A stretch of DNA of 64,000 nt from Solibacillus sp. R5-41 (GCF_002736105.1 NZ_CP024123.1:2906001-2970000), one strand, 5' to 3'; shown: positions 8,191 to 17,418, numbered from the stretch's first letter. Notes: generated by a model from the sequence alone, not told the origin. Numbers and translations are program-made.

Positions 8191-10401
8191 TTACTCAGTT
8201 ACCGTTTTTACTTCTTCATCTTCATCTAGCTTTTCATCAGAAGCTTTAATGATTGGTTTATCTACTTTACTAGAAGACAATCCTTCCTCCGCATATTTTT
8301 GCTTTAACTCAAAATATGCATCAACTAATTCTCTCGCTGCTAAATTCGCATGTGGTAAGTAGTTATTCTCAAAAATCGTCGTTGCCCATGGGAAAATAAT
8401 CGCATATGCAATTTCTGGATCTTCAAAAGGTGCATATCCTACATGGACGATATTAATCGTATCCGTACCGTATTTTTCCTCTTGAGGCCCATAATAAACT
8501 ACTTGGGCAGTACCTGTTTTACCAGCACCTGTGTAATCTGCTGTTGCAAACTGTTTACGTGCTGACCCATGTGAGCCAAAATAAACGCGGCGTAAGCCTT
8601 CTTGAACATGTTTAATTTCTTCTTCACTATTTTCAATACGGTTTAAAATCGTTGGTGTTACTTCCTCAACTACTTGACCTAAATTTTCACCATCTTTAGA
8701 AGGTTTTCGAATTTCCTTCAGCATGCGCGGCTGTATACGATAGCCACCGTTAGCAATCGTCGAAATATATTGCGCTAATTGCATGGTTGTATACGTATCA
8801 AACTGACCAATCGCTAAGTTTAGTAATTTGACATCCGTATCAGGATCGGCCTGATAACCAACCGCTTCGCCAGGTAAATCAACACCAGTAGGTACACCTA
8901 ATCCAAACTGGGCAAATTCATTGCGCATTGTTTGTAATGTACCATCTGCTAAACTAAATCGCATGCCTGGTGAATATGTTCTTCCTCCGATACCCATTGC
9001 AATTTTAAACATGTATACGTTGGAAGATCGCTCTAATGCTGTTAAATCATCCAACATAACGCTGCCATTCTTATTAAATAATGTATTTAGTGTAATATTC
9101 CCGATTTTCATTGGTGCATCAAGCATAACCGTCCCCGGTGTAATGACGCCTTCGTTATAGCCCATTAAAACCGTCGCAGCTTTTACTACAGAACCTGCTT
9201 CATAAGCCGTTGTAAAAGTACCATAAGAATAATCGACAATATATGGCTTGCCTGTTTCTTCATCCTTTTCGATTTTCTTTCCTACTACTGAAAGCAGTTC
9301 ACCCGTTTTTGGATTCATTGCAACCATAAAGCCACGATCTAATAACTCAGATCCTCCTTTAGACTTTAAATCTAATAACTGGCGCTCTAAAATTTCATCC
9401 GCTTTTTGTTGCAGTTCAATGTCAATCGTAGAAACTAAATCTTTTCCAGGTTCTCCGTCGTATGTTGTAACGGTTTCGACAACCTGACCTTTTTTATTCG
9501 TTAAGTTTTTGACTATTGATTTTTCACCTTGTAAAATTTCTTCGTATTGTGCTTCAAAATAACTTTCGCCAACACGATCATTTCGCGAATAATCGCGTGC
9601 TAAATAGTGATTTAAGTCGGATTTCGGAACCCCTTTACTCGGCACAGTCGTTCTTCCTAAAACCGCTAACGGTGATAATCGAACGCGCTTCCAATCCGTT
9701 GTCGTATTCACACCTGGCAAGTCCGTTAAATTTTCGGAAACACGTGCAAATTCATCGTCCGTCACATTTTCACCTTTAATAATTTGTGGAGATAAATTAT
9801 AGCCGGTCATCATTTCGCGATAAATCGCTAAAACTTCCAGGTCAAAATCTGTCATCTGAGCTAACTCTGCATCTGTTATCCGCTCACGAATTCGTCGGTC
9901 ATACTCGGCATTGAGCTCCTTTTTTTCGAGTTCTTCATGCTGTTCTTGGAATTCGTCCATTTCTTTTTTTGTTACTTTTGCTTTCGCTTCTTCATTATTT
10001 AGTAGTATCCAGAAGTCCAATTTATCGCGCTGTGTTATTTTATCAGTTGGCTGTTCGATTAAATGAGCTAACTTATTCGCAACTTCTAGCATATCCGCTT
10101 GTTTCGTCGTTTGCATTTTCGTGTAAGTAATCGCATTTTCTGGTTGATTGTCAATTAAAATTCGGCCATAGCGGTCAAAAATTCGTCCCCGCGGTACACT
10201 TGTATTTACTCGTACTTCTTCTTTTTGCTCTAATTTACGTACATAATCGTCTCCCTTGACAATTTGTAAATAGCCAAGTCGGAAAATTAATAAAGAAAAC
10301 AGTACAAATATTGAAAAGAAAAGGACGTTCATTCGAAAAGTTAAACTGGCACGATGTGTTGCCTTCGGATTCGATGTACGATTTTGCGGTATTTTTCGCA
10401 A
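8191..10401 (-). CDS. pbpA: Class B penicillin-binding protein (PBP2A-like transpeptidase)
   Basis: A 736-residue class B PBP. One N-terminal membrane anchor (about residues 26-46) is followed by a dimerisation domain beginning with SVPRGRIFDRYGR. The transpeptidase domain has the catalytic S404-V-V-K407, the SSN triad and K628-T-G. It crosslinks peptidoglycan at the outer membrane face. Size and position just upstream of pstS match B. subtilis pbpA. The C-terminus ends in an acidic tail (DEKLDEDEEV). Translation begins at TTG, with AAGGGGAG six bases upstream. The charged insertion in the dimerisation domain (about residues 140-175) looks like a flexible coiled-coil segment. Confidence 0.9.
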   Translation of the reverse strand: MRKIPQNRTSNPKATHRASLTFRMNVLFFSIFVLFSLLIFRLGYLQIVKGDDYVRKLEQKEEVRVNTSVPRGRIFDRYGRILIDNQPENAITYTKMQTTKQADMLEVANKLAHLIEQPTDKITQRDKLDFWILLNNEEAKAKVTKKEMDEFQEQHEELEKKELNAEYDRRIRERITDAELAQMTDFDLEVLAIYREMMTGYNLSPQIIKGENVTDDEFARVSENLTDLPGVNTTTDWKRVRLSPLAVLGRTTVPSKGVPKSDLNHYLARDYSRNDRVGESYFEAQYEEILQGEKSIVKNLTNKKGQVVETVTTYDGEPGKDLVSTIDIELQQKADEILERQLLDLKSKGGSELLDRGFMVAMNPKTGELLSVVGKKIEKDEETGKPYIVDYSYGTFTTAYEAGSVVKAATVLMGYNEGVITPGTVMLDAPMKIGNITLNTLFNKNGSVMLDDLTALERSSNVYMFKIAMGIGGRTYSPGMRFSLADGTLQTMRNEFAQFGLGVPTGVDLPGEAVGYQADPDTDVKLLNLAIGQFDTYTTMQLAQYISTIANGGYRIQPRMLKEIRKPSKDGENLGQVVEEVTPTILNRIENSEEEIKHVQEGLRRVYFGSHGSARKQFATADYTGAGKTGTAQVVYYGPQEEKYGTDTINIVHVGYAPFEDPEIAYAIIFPWATTIFENNYLPHANLAARELVDAYFELKQKYAEEGLSSSKVDKPIIKASDEKLDEDEEVKTVTE

Positions 10402-10457
10402 TATAAACTCCCCTTACTTTTTATAATCCCTTAAACTTAACATAGTCATGTCTTATT

Positions 10458-10466
10458 AGTATAACA
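10458..10466 (-). promoter_or_regulatory. Extended -10 promoter for pbpA
   Basis: On the minus strand TG-T-TATACT forms an extended -10 element about 55 bp upstream of the pbpA TTG start. The -35 region is weak, which fits an extended -10 promoter. Confidence 0.5.
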
Positions 10467-10586
10467 CTGTGATTGCTTTGAAAAAAGGGCGTAGTTTACA
10501 TTAAGACGGTTTGAAAAAAATAAAGGTTTCCAATTTAGATTGATTCGGTCAAAATGATAATAAAATGTTTCATTTGAGGTGAAAAA

Positions 10587-10955
10587 ATGGCTTTTTTAGC
10601 AGTTGGAATCGGTGGCGCATTCGGTGCATTGTTGCGTTTTTCATTAAGCGAATGGATGCTCGTTTCAAACGGCTTTCCATACATTACATTAAGTATCAAT
10701 TTAGTAGGGAGTTTTTTGCTCGCCTATTTACTTTTACGCCAAACAATCTTAAAAAGTCCACTCCTAAAATTAGGGGTGACTACTGGTTTTTTAGGCGGCT
10801 TTACGACCTTTTCTACATTTAGTTTAGAAGCTTTGACGTTTTTACAGCAGCAAATGTATGGAAGTGCCCTTATTTATGTCGGTTGTAGTAGCATTGGTTG
10901 CGTACTGGCAAGTTATTATGGATTTCGATTCGCTAAAAGGGGTGAACAAAGATGA
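10587..10955 (+). CDS. crcB: Fluoride channel subunit FluC/CrcB (first copy)
   Basis: A 122-residue membrane protein with four hydrophobic segments. It carries the CrcB/Fluc signatures GGAFGALLRF near the N-terminus and GFLGGFTTFSTFS in the third segment; the TTFSTF stretch lines the fluoride pore. These proteins form dual-topology dimers that export fluoride passively. The stop overlaps the start of a second crcB by 4 bp, so the pair is co-translated and probably forms the heterodimer typical of Gram-positive bacteria. No crcB-type riboswitch was found in the 185 bp upstream. Confidence 0.93.
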   Translation: MAFLAVGIGGAFGALLRFSLSEWMLVSNGFPYITLSINLVGSFLLAYLLLRQTILKSPLLKLGVTTGFLGGFTTFSTFSLEALTFLQQQMYGSALIYVGCSSIGCVLASYYGFRFAKRGEQR

Positions 10956-11296
10956 TCTATGTTGCACTAGGTGGCTTTTTCGGAGCCATTGCGCGTTACG
11001 GATTAAGCCAATTCATTCGTACCACTTTTAATACAACCTATCCGTTTGCTACATTTTTTATTAATTGTTTCGGTTCATTTTTCATCGGCATTGCAGTTGG
11101 ACAAGGCTTTTCAACATCGGTTCAACTTTTTGCGGTCATTGGTTTTCTAGGAGCTTTTACAACCTTTTCCACATTTTCATTTGAAGTCATTCAATTAGTT
11201 GAAAAAAAACAGGCGAAAATGGCATTCCTTTATTTGCTAAGCTCCATTTTGATTGGCATTATAATGGCTTTTATTGGGTTTCAAATAAGTCAATAG
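10952..11296 (+). CDS. crcB: Fluoride channel subunit FluC/CrcB (second copy)
   Basis: A 114-residue partner of the preceding gene with the same signatures, GGFFGAIARYGL and GFLGAFTTFSTFSF, and four membrane segments. The 4-bp ATGA overlap with the first copy implies coupled translation. Sequence divergence between the copies suits an antiparallel heterodimer in which each subunit has a fixed orientation. The pair lies in an accessory stretch between pbpA and sodA. Confidence 0.93.
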   Translation: MIYVALGGFFGAIARYGLSQFIRTTFNTTYPFATFFINCFGSFFIGIAVGQGFSTSVQLFAVIGFLGAFTTFSTFSFEVIQLVEKKQAKMAFLYLLSSILIGIIMAFIGFQISQ

Positions 11297-11385
11297 ACTA
11301 GCTAGAAATGTCCACAAACTAAGGCGGTTGGTTGTTAGAACAAGGATAATAAAAGCCTCTAATAGAATTAATATACGATAACTAA

Positions 11386-11949
11386 ATGAATAAAATTGTG
11401 AATGCTAATAAGGTGGTTATCGGAGCAGAACAATATGTTAATAACCCTGGATGGTTACATACTCAGAAAGAAGAATTAAATTTATTAGACGAAAATACAC
11501 GGCAAAATAGGTTTGATAAAAATTCAATTTCGGCTATTCTAGCTGAACACGTTTGGGAGCATCTTACATACGAAGAAGGTTTAAAGGCAGCAATAATATG
11601 TTTTAAATATCTAAAACCTTCTGGGTATATTCGGTGTGCAGTACCAGATGGCTATTTTCCTGACTCTTCCTACCAAAATACAGTTAAGGTAGGTGGCCCT
11701 GGACCTAAAGAACATCCAGCAGCGAGTCATAAAATAGTTTACAATTATAAAACGTTGATGAAAATGTTTGAAACCGTTGGATATAAGGTTAATTTACTAG
11801 AGTATTGTGATGAAGAAGGGCATTTTTATCAAAATAATTGGGATGGTGTGGATGGTGTAATTTTTCGTTCCAAAAAGTATGACCCTCGAAACCATGGAGA
11901 CGATCTTGCTTTTCCTTCTTTGATTGTTGATGCCATGAAATCAATATAA
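11386..11949 (+). CDS. SAM-dependent methyltransferase-like protein
   Basis: A 187-residue protein resembling small predicted methyltransferases of the COG4627 type. The conserved AEHVWEHLTYEEG and LKPSGYIRCAVPDG blocks correspond to motifs around the post-motif II region of class I enzymes. The AdoMet-binding glycine motif is weak: where relatives have G-x-G it reads VVIGAEQ, so activity is uncertain. There is no membrane segment. No good ribosome site precedes the ATG. It stands alone, followed by a terminator at 12059-12097, in an islet between conserved genes, which suggests acquisition. The substrate is unknown. Confidence 0.65.
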   Translation: MNKIVNANKVVIGAEQYVNNPGWLHTQKEELNLLDENTRQNRFDKNSISAILAEHVWEHLTYEEGLKAAIICFKYLKPSGYIRCAVPDGYFPDSSYQNTVKVGGPGPKEHPAASHKIVYNYKTLMKMFETVGYKVNLLEYCDEEGHFYQNNWDGVDGVIFRSKKYDPRNHGDDLAFPSLIVDAMKSI

Positions 11950-12058
11950 TTTAAAGTTTGTGAAGAAATGGACTTACAGTAATAACGACTTTAGTTGAAT
12001 ATTCGTATTCCGAAATAATCAAGCCTAATATAAAAATGAATAGCGATAAACAGTTTAT

Positions 12059-12097
12059 ACCTCGTATTTTGAATAAAATTTGTTCAAAATACGAGGT
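12059..12097 (+). terminator. Terminator after the methyltransferase-like gene
   Basis: A perfect 15-bp stem (12059-12073 with 12083-12097) with a 9-nt loop is followed by TTATTTTAT. It lies 110 bp beyond the stop codon, and nothing else is recognised between 11950 and 12243. Confidence 0.7.
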
Positions 12098-12243
12098 TTA
12101 TTTTATCCAAAAATTGAGTATTATCGGCAAATTTTAATTAATCTTTTTTAATAACACTTAAATATTTCTGTAGGCTAGTACATCACAGTAGGCATAATAC
12201 CCTGTCTGTTTCTATTGGTATTGAAAGGATTGTTGTAAAATCG

Positions 12244-12681
12244 TTATTTAGCGAGTTGCTGTTCATAGAGTGAGATCCAATGTTCCACCGTCATTTTTTG
12301 GCAAAGTTCTGCGATTAATTCGTACGGTATATGTTTTGTAGACGTCCACCGAATACAACTTTTCCCCATATTTAATTTCGTAGGTACGATTTCTTGATAG
12401 GCCTCTTGAAACCAGTGCAACAACTCAGGGTCGGCGTAAATACCCATATGATAAAGGGCTAAATGGCGTTTTTGTGGTGAGATACTTAAAAATGGTAAAG
12501 GTGTACCCGGTGTACAATGGTAACCTTTTGGATAAGTCGTGAGCGGTACACTATAAGCAATCATATTTCGATCCCGTGTCTTTTCAAATCCTTCAGGTAA
12601 GTTTTCATCTACAGTTGTCATTAATTTAACAAATGCATCATGCCATTTTTCATCTATTTCAGCGATAAATTCTTCAAACAT
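12244..12681 (-). CDS. DUF1801 (YdhG-like) family protein
   Basis: A 145-residue soluble protein of the DUF1801 family. The hallmark blocks are FLSISPQKRHLALYHMGIY, LNMGKSCIRW and the C-terminal IPYELIAELCQKMT. The family has an iron-chaperone-like fold but no firmly established reaction, so only the family is claimed. A GAGGTGG site precedes the ATG. It is monocistronic, between the terminators at 12059 and 12749, and part of the accessory islet inserted between pbpA and sodA. Confidence 0.8.
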   Translation of the reverse strand: MFEEFIAEIDEKWHDAFVKLMTTVDENLPEGFEKTRDRNMIAYSVPLTTYPKGYHCTPGTPLPFLSISPQKRHLALYHMGIYADPELLHWFQEAYQEIVPTKLNMGKSCIRWTSTKHIPYELIAELCQKMTVEHWISLYEQQLAK

Positions 12682-12748
12682 AGAGCCACCTCATTTTCGA
12701 TTATTTGATTCATATTTTACAGTATAACAGGAAAATATGGCATAGAAA

Positions 12749-12781
12749 AAACGCATGTTAAGTCATACTTAACATGCGTTT
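12749..12781. terminator. Bidirectional terminator
   Basis: A perfect 15-bp stem (12749-12763 with 12767-12781) closes a 3-nt loop, with an A-run at the left end. It lies 76 bp beyond the sodA stop and is well placed to end sodA transcription. Confidence 0.75.
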
Positions 12782-12856
12782 GAATGATTCTTATATTTTG
12801 TACCTGCCGCTTCGCTTTCGATACAGAAATAATCAAAATTGCATAAGCAATTTATA

Positions 12857-13462
12857 TTATTTAGCAGCTTGGAATTTAGCTTCTACTACATCCCAGTTTA
12901 CGATGTTCCAGAAAGCACCAATGTAGTCTGGACGACGGTTTTGGTAGTTTAAGTAGTAAGCGTGCTCCCAAACGTCTAAGCCTAGGATTGGCGTTTTGCC
13001 TTCCATTACTGGAGAGTCTTGGTTTGGAGTTGAAGTTACAGCAACTGAGTCACCGTCAACGATTAACCAAGCCCAGCCTGAACCGAAACGAGTAGTTGCA
13101 GCTTTAGCAAACTCTTCTTTGAAAGCGTCAAATGAACCGAATTTTGCATCGATTGCAGCTGCCACTTCGCCTACTGGAGTAGTTGAACCGCCTGGAGCGA
13201 TTAATTCCCAGAATAATGAGTGGTTAGCATGTCCGCCACCGTGATTACGTACTGGAGTTTGTTTGTCAGCTGGAAGTGCATCGATGTTTGAGATTAACTC
13301 GATAAGATCTTTGCCTTCAAATTCAGTACCTTCTACTGCACCGTTTAAACCTAAAACATACGTGTTGTGGTGTTTCGTGTGGTGAATTTCCATTGTTTTT
13401 GCATCGATATGTGGTTCTAATGCATCATACGCGTAAGTTAATTGTGGTAATTCAAAAGCCAT
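12857..13462 (-). CDS. sodA: Superoxide dismutase (Mn/Fe family)
   Basis: A 201-residue enzyme converting superoxide to oxygen and peroxide in the cytoplasm. Metal ligands lie in [10 protein letters not shown] (first His), [10 protein letters not shown] (second) and [10 protein letters not shown] (Asp and His). The GSGWAWL and NQDSP motifs are typical of the manganese form, as expected for Bacillales SodA. GGAGGAATTC precedes the ATG. It is flanked by yqgC upstream, as in B. subtilis; pbpA, which follows soon after in B. subtilis, is separated here by a 4.6-kb islet. Confidence 0.97.
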   Translation of the reverse strand: MAFELPQLTYAYDALEPHIDAKTMEIHHTKHHNTYVLGLNGAVEGTEFEGKDLIELISNIDALPADKQTPVRNHGGGHANHSLFWELIAPGGSTTPVGEVAAAIDAKFGSFDAFKEEFAKAATTRFGSGWAWLIVDGDSVAVTSTPNQDSPVMEGKTPILGLDVWEHAYYLNYQNRRPDYIGAFWNIVNWDVVEAKFQAAK

Positions 13463-13668
13463 TGTGAATTCCTCCCTGGAACTAAAATTAATGTTGATTA
13501 CACTACTAGGTTATCAAATTTATGCGCCCCATACAACGAAAAAAATAGTAAATATAACATTTCAGTCTTTTGACGGAAGCACTGTATTTCTTTTCTATCG
13601 TGTAATCTAGTAATGTTTACCATATTCAGTGTACGACAAAGCGAATAGTTTTTTCAAATAATCGCACC

Positions 13669-14148
13669 TCAGATGGAAACAATAAATATTATTATCATAA
13701 TTACTTGAACGATACCTTTTGTAACAACTGAAGTTAAAAATCCGATAACCGATCCGACTCCTACTTTGATCGCTTGTTGAATCGATGTGCGTTCCACAAT
13801 AAGCTCTCCAATAATGGCCCCTAAAAATGGACCGACTATAATTCCTGCAAATGGAATGACAAAGGGACCGACTAACAAGCCAATTGTACTTCCCCACATG
13901 CCCGCTTTTGATCCACCAAACTTTTTGACACCGATTATATTAGAAATTGTATCAGCCACAAATAGTAAAATGACGAATAAAATTTCGATTAACCAAAACC
14001 ACCATGGTAAATCGGCAAAGCTATAAAATAATCCGTAAGCGATGAAACCGCCTAGTAAAAAAATAACCGATGGGATGATTGGATAAACGAGTCCAATAAA
14101 TGCGATGGCAAATAACGCAATGATAATTGTCCATGCTAAAATGTCCAA
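13669..14148 (-). CDS. yqgC: DUF456 membrane protein YqgC
   Basis: A 159-residue membrane protein of the DUF456 family. Its several hydrophobic segments have conserved glycine-rich loops (KFGGSKAGMWGSTIGLLVG and PFLGAIIGEL). Position next to sodA and length match B. subtilis YqgC. The start is taken at TTG 14148, eight bases after AAAGGAAG; the frame stays open 12 codons further upstream, but that part would place charged and cysteine residues before the first membrane helix. The function is unknown. Confidence 0.8.
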   Translation of the reverse strand: MDILAWTIIIALFAIAFIGLVYPIIPSVIFLLGGFIAYGLFYSFADLPWWFWLIEILFVILLFVADTISNIIGVKKFGGSKAGMWGSTIGLLVGPFVIPFAGIIVGPFLGAIIGELIVERTSIQQAIKVGVGSVIGFLTSVVTKGIVQVIMIIIFIVSI

Positions 14149-14508
14149 ACGGCAACACTTCCTTTCAATATTTGCAACCTGCATTTATGTAACTTTTCAT
14201 AAATTCTTTGCTATTAGAAAATATACGTATAACTTGGGGAAAAGTTTCAGTTTTTAGGGTTCTTCTATAGATTAAGTTGTTGGAAGTTTTCTTATTTTAA
14301 TTTTAATAAAGGGTGAACTAGCAATCCCAATTCCTTGACATACTAATTAATATATCAACTATCATATGAATTTCTTCAACTAGCTCACTCAGTTAGTTAC
14401 ATAAGCTTTTTTAATATGGGGAGCGTTCTTATCCATCTAACTCCCCCTCCTCACTCTACAAAACTATGATTTTTCATGTTAAGATACATTTCAAAGGAGC
14501 TATTACAT
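14149..14508. other. Intergenic region without a recognised gene
   Basis: This is the 360 bp between the divergent yqgC and yqgB starts. It is AT-rich. It contains the ribosome site AAGGAG for yqgB at 14494-14499 and a -10-like TAAGAT nearby. A minus-strand reading frame near 14320-14400 encodes about 24 helix-like residues but has stops on both sides and no start signal, so it is not called as a gene. Confidence 0.5.
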
Positions 14509-15018
14509 ATGAAAATTTCTCACATGCAATTATTTATTGATAGTTTAACCGACCCGAAAAAATTAGGAGCTTACCGTATTCTATCTATCGGAAAAGTCAT
14601 GCAGTATGCTTTTTTACTTATCGCAATACTAACAGCTTTTTCGTTTGGTCAATTCGTAACTACCGGTGCTGATGCTGTGTTTAGCTATGGTGATATTGAA
14701 CAATATGCAGCGGACGTGAAATGGATTGTTTATCCGATTGCGATTGTTTTTTTATTTGTGATGAGTACCGCCATTTTTTTTATTAAAGTTAGCTTATACG
14801 CACTTGCTGGGCAATTTTTAGTTAAGCCAATGAAACGTCGCGGTGAATATCGTCAAGTTTGGCGGACGGCAGTTTTTGCTAGTACTTGGGCAACATTGTT
14901 CTCTATGTTTGGTAGTCTATTCCGGTTTTCGTCTACGATTATTACGCTCATCAGCATTTTTATTACGATGGCGTTTATTATTTTCGCTTTAACAAAATAT
15001 CCCCTCGAAAAAAAATGA
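14509..15018 (+). CDS. yqgB: DUF1189 membrane protein YqgB
   Basis: A 169-residue protein of the DUF1189 family. A basic N-terminal amphipathic segment is followed by about four membrane spans. The body contains the conserved KVSLYALAGQFLVKPMKRRGEYRQ region as LYALAG and RRGEYRQVWR. It corresponds to B. subtilis yqgB by family and position. AAGGAG nine bases upstream selects ATG 14509 over an in-frame ATG 33 bp earlier. The function is unknown. Confidence 0.8.
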   Translation: MKISHMQLFIDSLTDPKKLGAYRILSIGKVMQYAFLLIAILTAFSFGQFVTTGADAVFSYGDIEQYAADVKWIVYPIAIVFLFVMSTAIFFIKVSLYALAGQFLVKPMKRRGEYRQVWRTAVFASTWATLFSMFGSLFRFSSTIITLISIFITMAFIIFALTKYPLEKK

Positions 15019-15069
15019 ATGTTTCCCTCTGTCTCACATATAGATTAGAAAGTAGATTTTACTCTATGT

Positions 15070-15225
15070 TTAACTTGTTTCAGCAGAAGTCCCCTACTTT
15101 TACAAGTGGAGGTTCAAACCCCAGCTGAATCAAGTTAATGCCCCGGCGGATGTCACAGATTTTTTAGGGTAACTTTTCGAGCTAGCTCGAAAAAATCTGG
15201 ACGCAATTACACCGAGGCGTAATTG
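15070..15225. repeat. Structured intergenic repeat element (most complete copy)
   Basis: Four nested structures fill the region between yqgB and yqfZ. A 15-bp inverted repeat with one mismatch (15070-15084 / 15124-15138) encloses a smaller hairpin and a GGTTCAAACCCC block that looks like a tRNA T-arm. A 9-bp stem (15156-15164 / 15191-15199) encloses the perfect palindrome 15174-15193. A 10-bp-arm palindrome lies at 15204-15225. The block at 15146-15163 recurs inverted at 54512-54529 (17 of 18), and the last palindrome recurs at 54671-54692 and, more diverged, at 57906-57927. It looks like a dispersed non-coding element; I see no ORF in it. Confidence 0.7.
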
Positions 15226-15246
15226 ATTAGAGACGGAGGGATTTTT

Positions 15247-15582
15247 TTGCGATATTTAATTGCCTCGATCATTATCGTTGCCATTGCCTTTGTGATCAAG
15301 GTCGATTTACAGGAAGGCACATTGCCACTCGCATCCTTTTATCAGCCGAAAACCGATTGCCAAAATGACGAAGAACTTACTTATGTGACTGTTCAAGTAA
15401 TGGAAGGTGATACGATGTACAGCTTATTTGCAGCTACCCCTTCTCCGATAAAAATGACCTACCCTGATCGACTTGCGAAATTTTATAAATTGAACCCACA
15501 CTTACAACTACAATCACTCGTTCCAGGTGAACAAATATTATTGCCTATGCAAACAAATCCGTTAAAAAATTGCACAAATTGA
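15247..15582 (+). CDS. yqfZ: LysM-like cell-surface protein, YqfZ-like
   Basis: A 111-residue protein with one N-terminal membrane segment (IASIIIVAIAFVIK) and a degenerate LysM-type module reading VMEGDTMYSLFA, then KLNPHLQLQSLVPGEQILLP. LysM modules bind peptidoglycan, so it probably sits at the outer membrane face. Family and position next to ispG match B. subtilis YqfZ. The start is TTG 15247, six bases after GGAGGG; an earlier in-frame TTG at 15223 lies in the repeat palindrome and has no ribosome site. Confidence 0.7.
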   Translation: MRYLIASIIIVAIAFVIKVDLQEGTLPLASFYQPKTDCQNDEELTYVTVQVMEGDTMYSLFAATPSPIKMTYPDRLAKFYKLNPHLQLQSLVPGEQILLPMQTNPLKNCTN

Positions 15583-15710
15583 AATCGTAGCGTTTCTTCC
15601 TTGTCCTTACAATCAGACACTGATAAAATAAGTGACAGTGACGGCTTACAAAAAGAATAGTTGAGTAGGTTCAACTACACATTCAAAAGCCTGAGAAGGA
15701 GAGAATTTTC

Positions 15711-16814
15711 ATGAGTGAAATCGTTCACCGTACAAAAACGCGTCCTGTGCGTGTCGGTAATTTAACAATTGGTGGCAATAACGAAGTCGTAATTCAAAGT
15801 ATGTGTACGACAAAAACACATGATGTTGAAGCGACTGTCGCTGAAATTAAACGTTTAGAAGAAGCTGGATGCCAAATTGTACGCGTAGCTGTTCCTGATG
15901 AGCGTGCAGCAGATGCAATTCCAGAAATAAAAAAACAAATCAATATCCCACTTGTGGCGGATATTCACTTTGACTACAAATTAGCATTAAAAGCAATCGA
16001 AGGCGGCATTGATAAGGTTCGTATTAACCCAGGGAATATTGGACGTCGCGAAAAAGTTGAAGCGGTTGTCAATGCTGCAAAAGCAAAAGGTATTCCAATT
16101 CGTATTGGGGTAAACGCTGGTTCTTTAGAGCGTCATATCCTTGAAAAATATGGCTACCCAACAGCGGATGGAATGGTCGAATCAGCACTTCATCACATAA
16201 AAATTTTAGAAGACTTAGACTTCCACGATATTATTGTGTCGATGAAAGCATCTGACGTAAACCTTGCGATTGAAGCTTATGAAAAAGCAGCTAAAGCATT
16301 CGATTACCCGCTTCACTTAGGGATTACAGAGTCAGGTACATTGTTTGCAGGTACGGTAAAATCCGCAGCTGGTTTAGGTGCCATTTTATCAAAAGGAATT
16401 GGAAACACATTACGTATTTCCCTTTCTGCTGATCCAGTGGAAGAAATCAAAGTAGCTCGTGAATTATTAAAATCATTCGCATTAGCTTCTAATATGGCGA
16501 CGTTAATTTCATGCCCAACTTGCGGACGTATTGAAATTGATTTAATTTCTATTGCCAATGAAGTAGAAGAATATATTTCTAAATTGGATGTGCCTTTAAA
16601 AGTAGCTGTACTTGGCTGCGCAGTAAATGGACCAGGTGAAGCACGTGAAGCAGATATCGGCATTGCTGGTGCACGTGGTGAAGGACTATTATTCATGAAG
16701 GGCAAAACAGTTCGTAAAGTGCCTGAGGAAACTATGGTAGAGGAACTAAAAAAAGAAATTGATAAATTAGCAGATGAAATGGTAAAAAAACGTGAAGCGG
16801 AAGCAAATGCGTAG
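15711..16814 (+). CDS. ispG: 4-hydroxy-3-methylbut-2-en-1-yl diphosphate synthase
   Basis: A 367-residue IspG (GcpE). It reductively converts methylerythritol cyclodiphosphate to HMBPP in the MEP pathway of isoprenoid synthesis. An N-terminal TIM-barrel is followed by the [4Fe-4S] domain with ligands C268, C271, C303 and E310 (CPTCGR and CAVNGPGEA). Length matches the short bacterial form, with the C-terminal acidic/basic tail seen in Bacillales. GAAGGAGAG precedes the ATG. A nucleotidase gene follows after 15 bp, so the two are likely co-transcribed. Confidence 0.97.
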   Translation: MSEIVHRTKTRPVRVGNLTIGGNNEVVIQSMCTTKTHDVEATVAEIKRLEEAGCQIVRVAVPDERAADAIPEIKKQINIPLVADIHFDYKLALKAIEGGIDKVRINPGNIGRREKVEAVVNAAKAKGIPIRIGVNAGSLERHILEKYGYPTADGMVESALHHIKILEDLDFHDIIVSMKASDVNLAIEAYEKAAKAFDYPLHLGITESGTLFAGTVKSAAGLGAILSKGIGNTLRISLSADPVEEIKVARELLKSFALASNMATLISCPTCGRIEIDLISIANEVEEYISKLDVPLKVAVLGCAVNGPGEAREADIGIAGARGEGLLFMKGKTVRKVPEETMVEELKKEIDKLADEMVKKREAEANA

Positions 16815-16829
16815 ATAGGAGACGAGGAA

Positions 16830-17405
16830 ATGACGACTTTAAAACATCGATTCGGCATTGATATTGACGGGACGGTTACTTGTCCTGCTACGTTACTTCC
16901 ACATATTAATAAGCAATATAACATTAATATGACATTAGCAGATGTAACAGAATATGATTTTTTAAGTGGGTTTCCGTATCCTGTTAACCGTGATGAATTC
17001 CAAGCTTGGTTTAAGGAAAATGAGCCATTTATGTACGAGGTAAGTGAGCTGGCTGAAAATGCGCGGCAAATTTTACAGCAGTGGCAACCGAAGTATGAAC
17101 TGTATTATATTTCAGCTCGCGGGACAAATGTTCTGGAAATTACACAAAACTGGTTCCATGCATTCGATGTGCCATACGATCATATTGAGCTGATTGGCAA
17201 GCATGATAAAATTGCGATGGCCAAAAAGTATCAAGTAGAGGCATTTTTCGAGGATAAGCATGACAACGCTGTGGAAATCGCAGAACAATTAAACATTCCG
17301 GTTATTTTATTTAATACTCCTTATAATCAGCAAACCGTTCCAACTAACGTCATCCGCGTAAATAATTGGTTAGAGGCAAATAATTGGATTTCTAGAAACT
17401 TTTAA
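16830..17405 (+). CDS. yqfW: HAD-family 5'-nucleotidase-like protein, YqfW-like
   Basis: A 191-residue HAD-superfamily hydrolase. The catalytic motif is GIDIDGTV, where the first Asp is the nucleophile; a SARG motif II follows and FFEDKHDNAVEIA is the C-terminal acidic motif. It resembles the NT5C/YqfW group, predicted to dephosphorylate nucleoside monophosphates. B. subtilis yqfW lies near ispG. It overlaps no gene but starts 15 bp after ispG with a GGAGACGAGG site. The exact substrate is not determined from sequence. Confidence 0.8.
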   Translation: MTTLKHRFGIDIDGTVTCPATLLPHINKQYNINMTLADVTEYDFLSGFPYPVNRDEFQAWFKENEPFMYEVSELAENARQILQQWQPKYELYYISARGTNVLEITQNWFHAFDVPYDHIELIGKHDKIAMAKKYQVEAFFEDKHDNAVEIAEQLNIPVILFNTPYNQQTVPTNVIRVNNWLEANNWISRNF

Positions 17406-17418
17406 TACGCAAAGAAAC

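Noticed and set aside
10402-10586. Fluoride (crcB) riboswitch upstream of the crcB pair
   Set aside because: I looked for the conserved pseudoknot segments of the motif in this 185-bp gap and did not see them.
14320-14400. Minus-strand helix-like peptide in the yqgC-yqgB gap
   Set aside because: Stops on both sides, no ribosome site and no recognised family.
15085-15130. tRNA gene at the GGTTCAAACCCC block
   Set aside because: Only a T-arm-like piece with a mismatched stem is present; there is no acceptor stem, D-arm or anticodon arm in the right positions.
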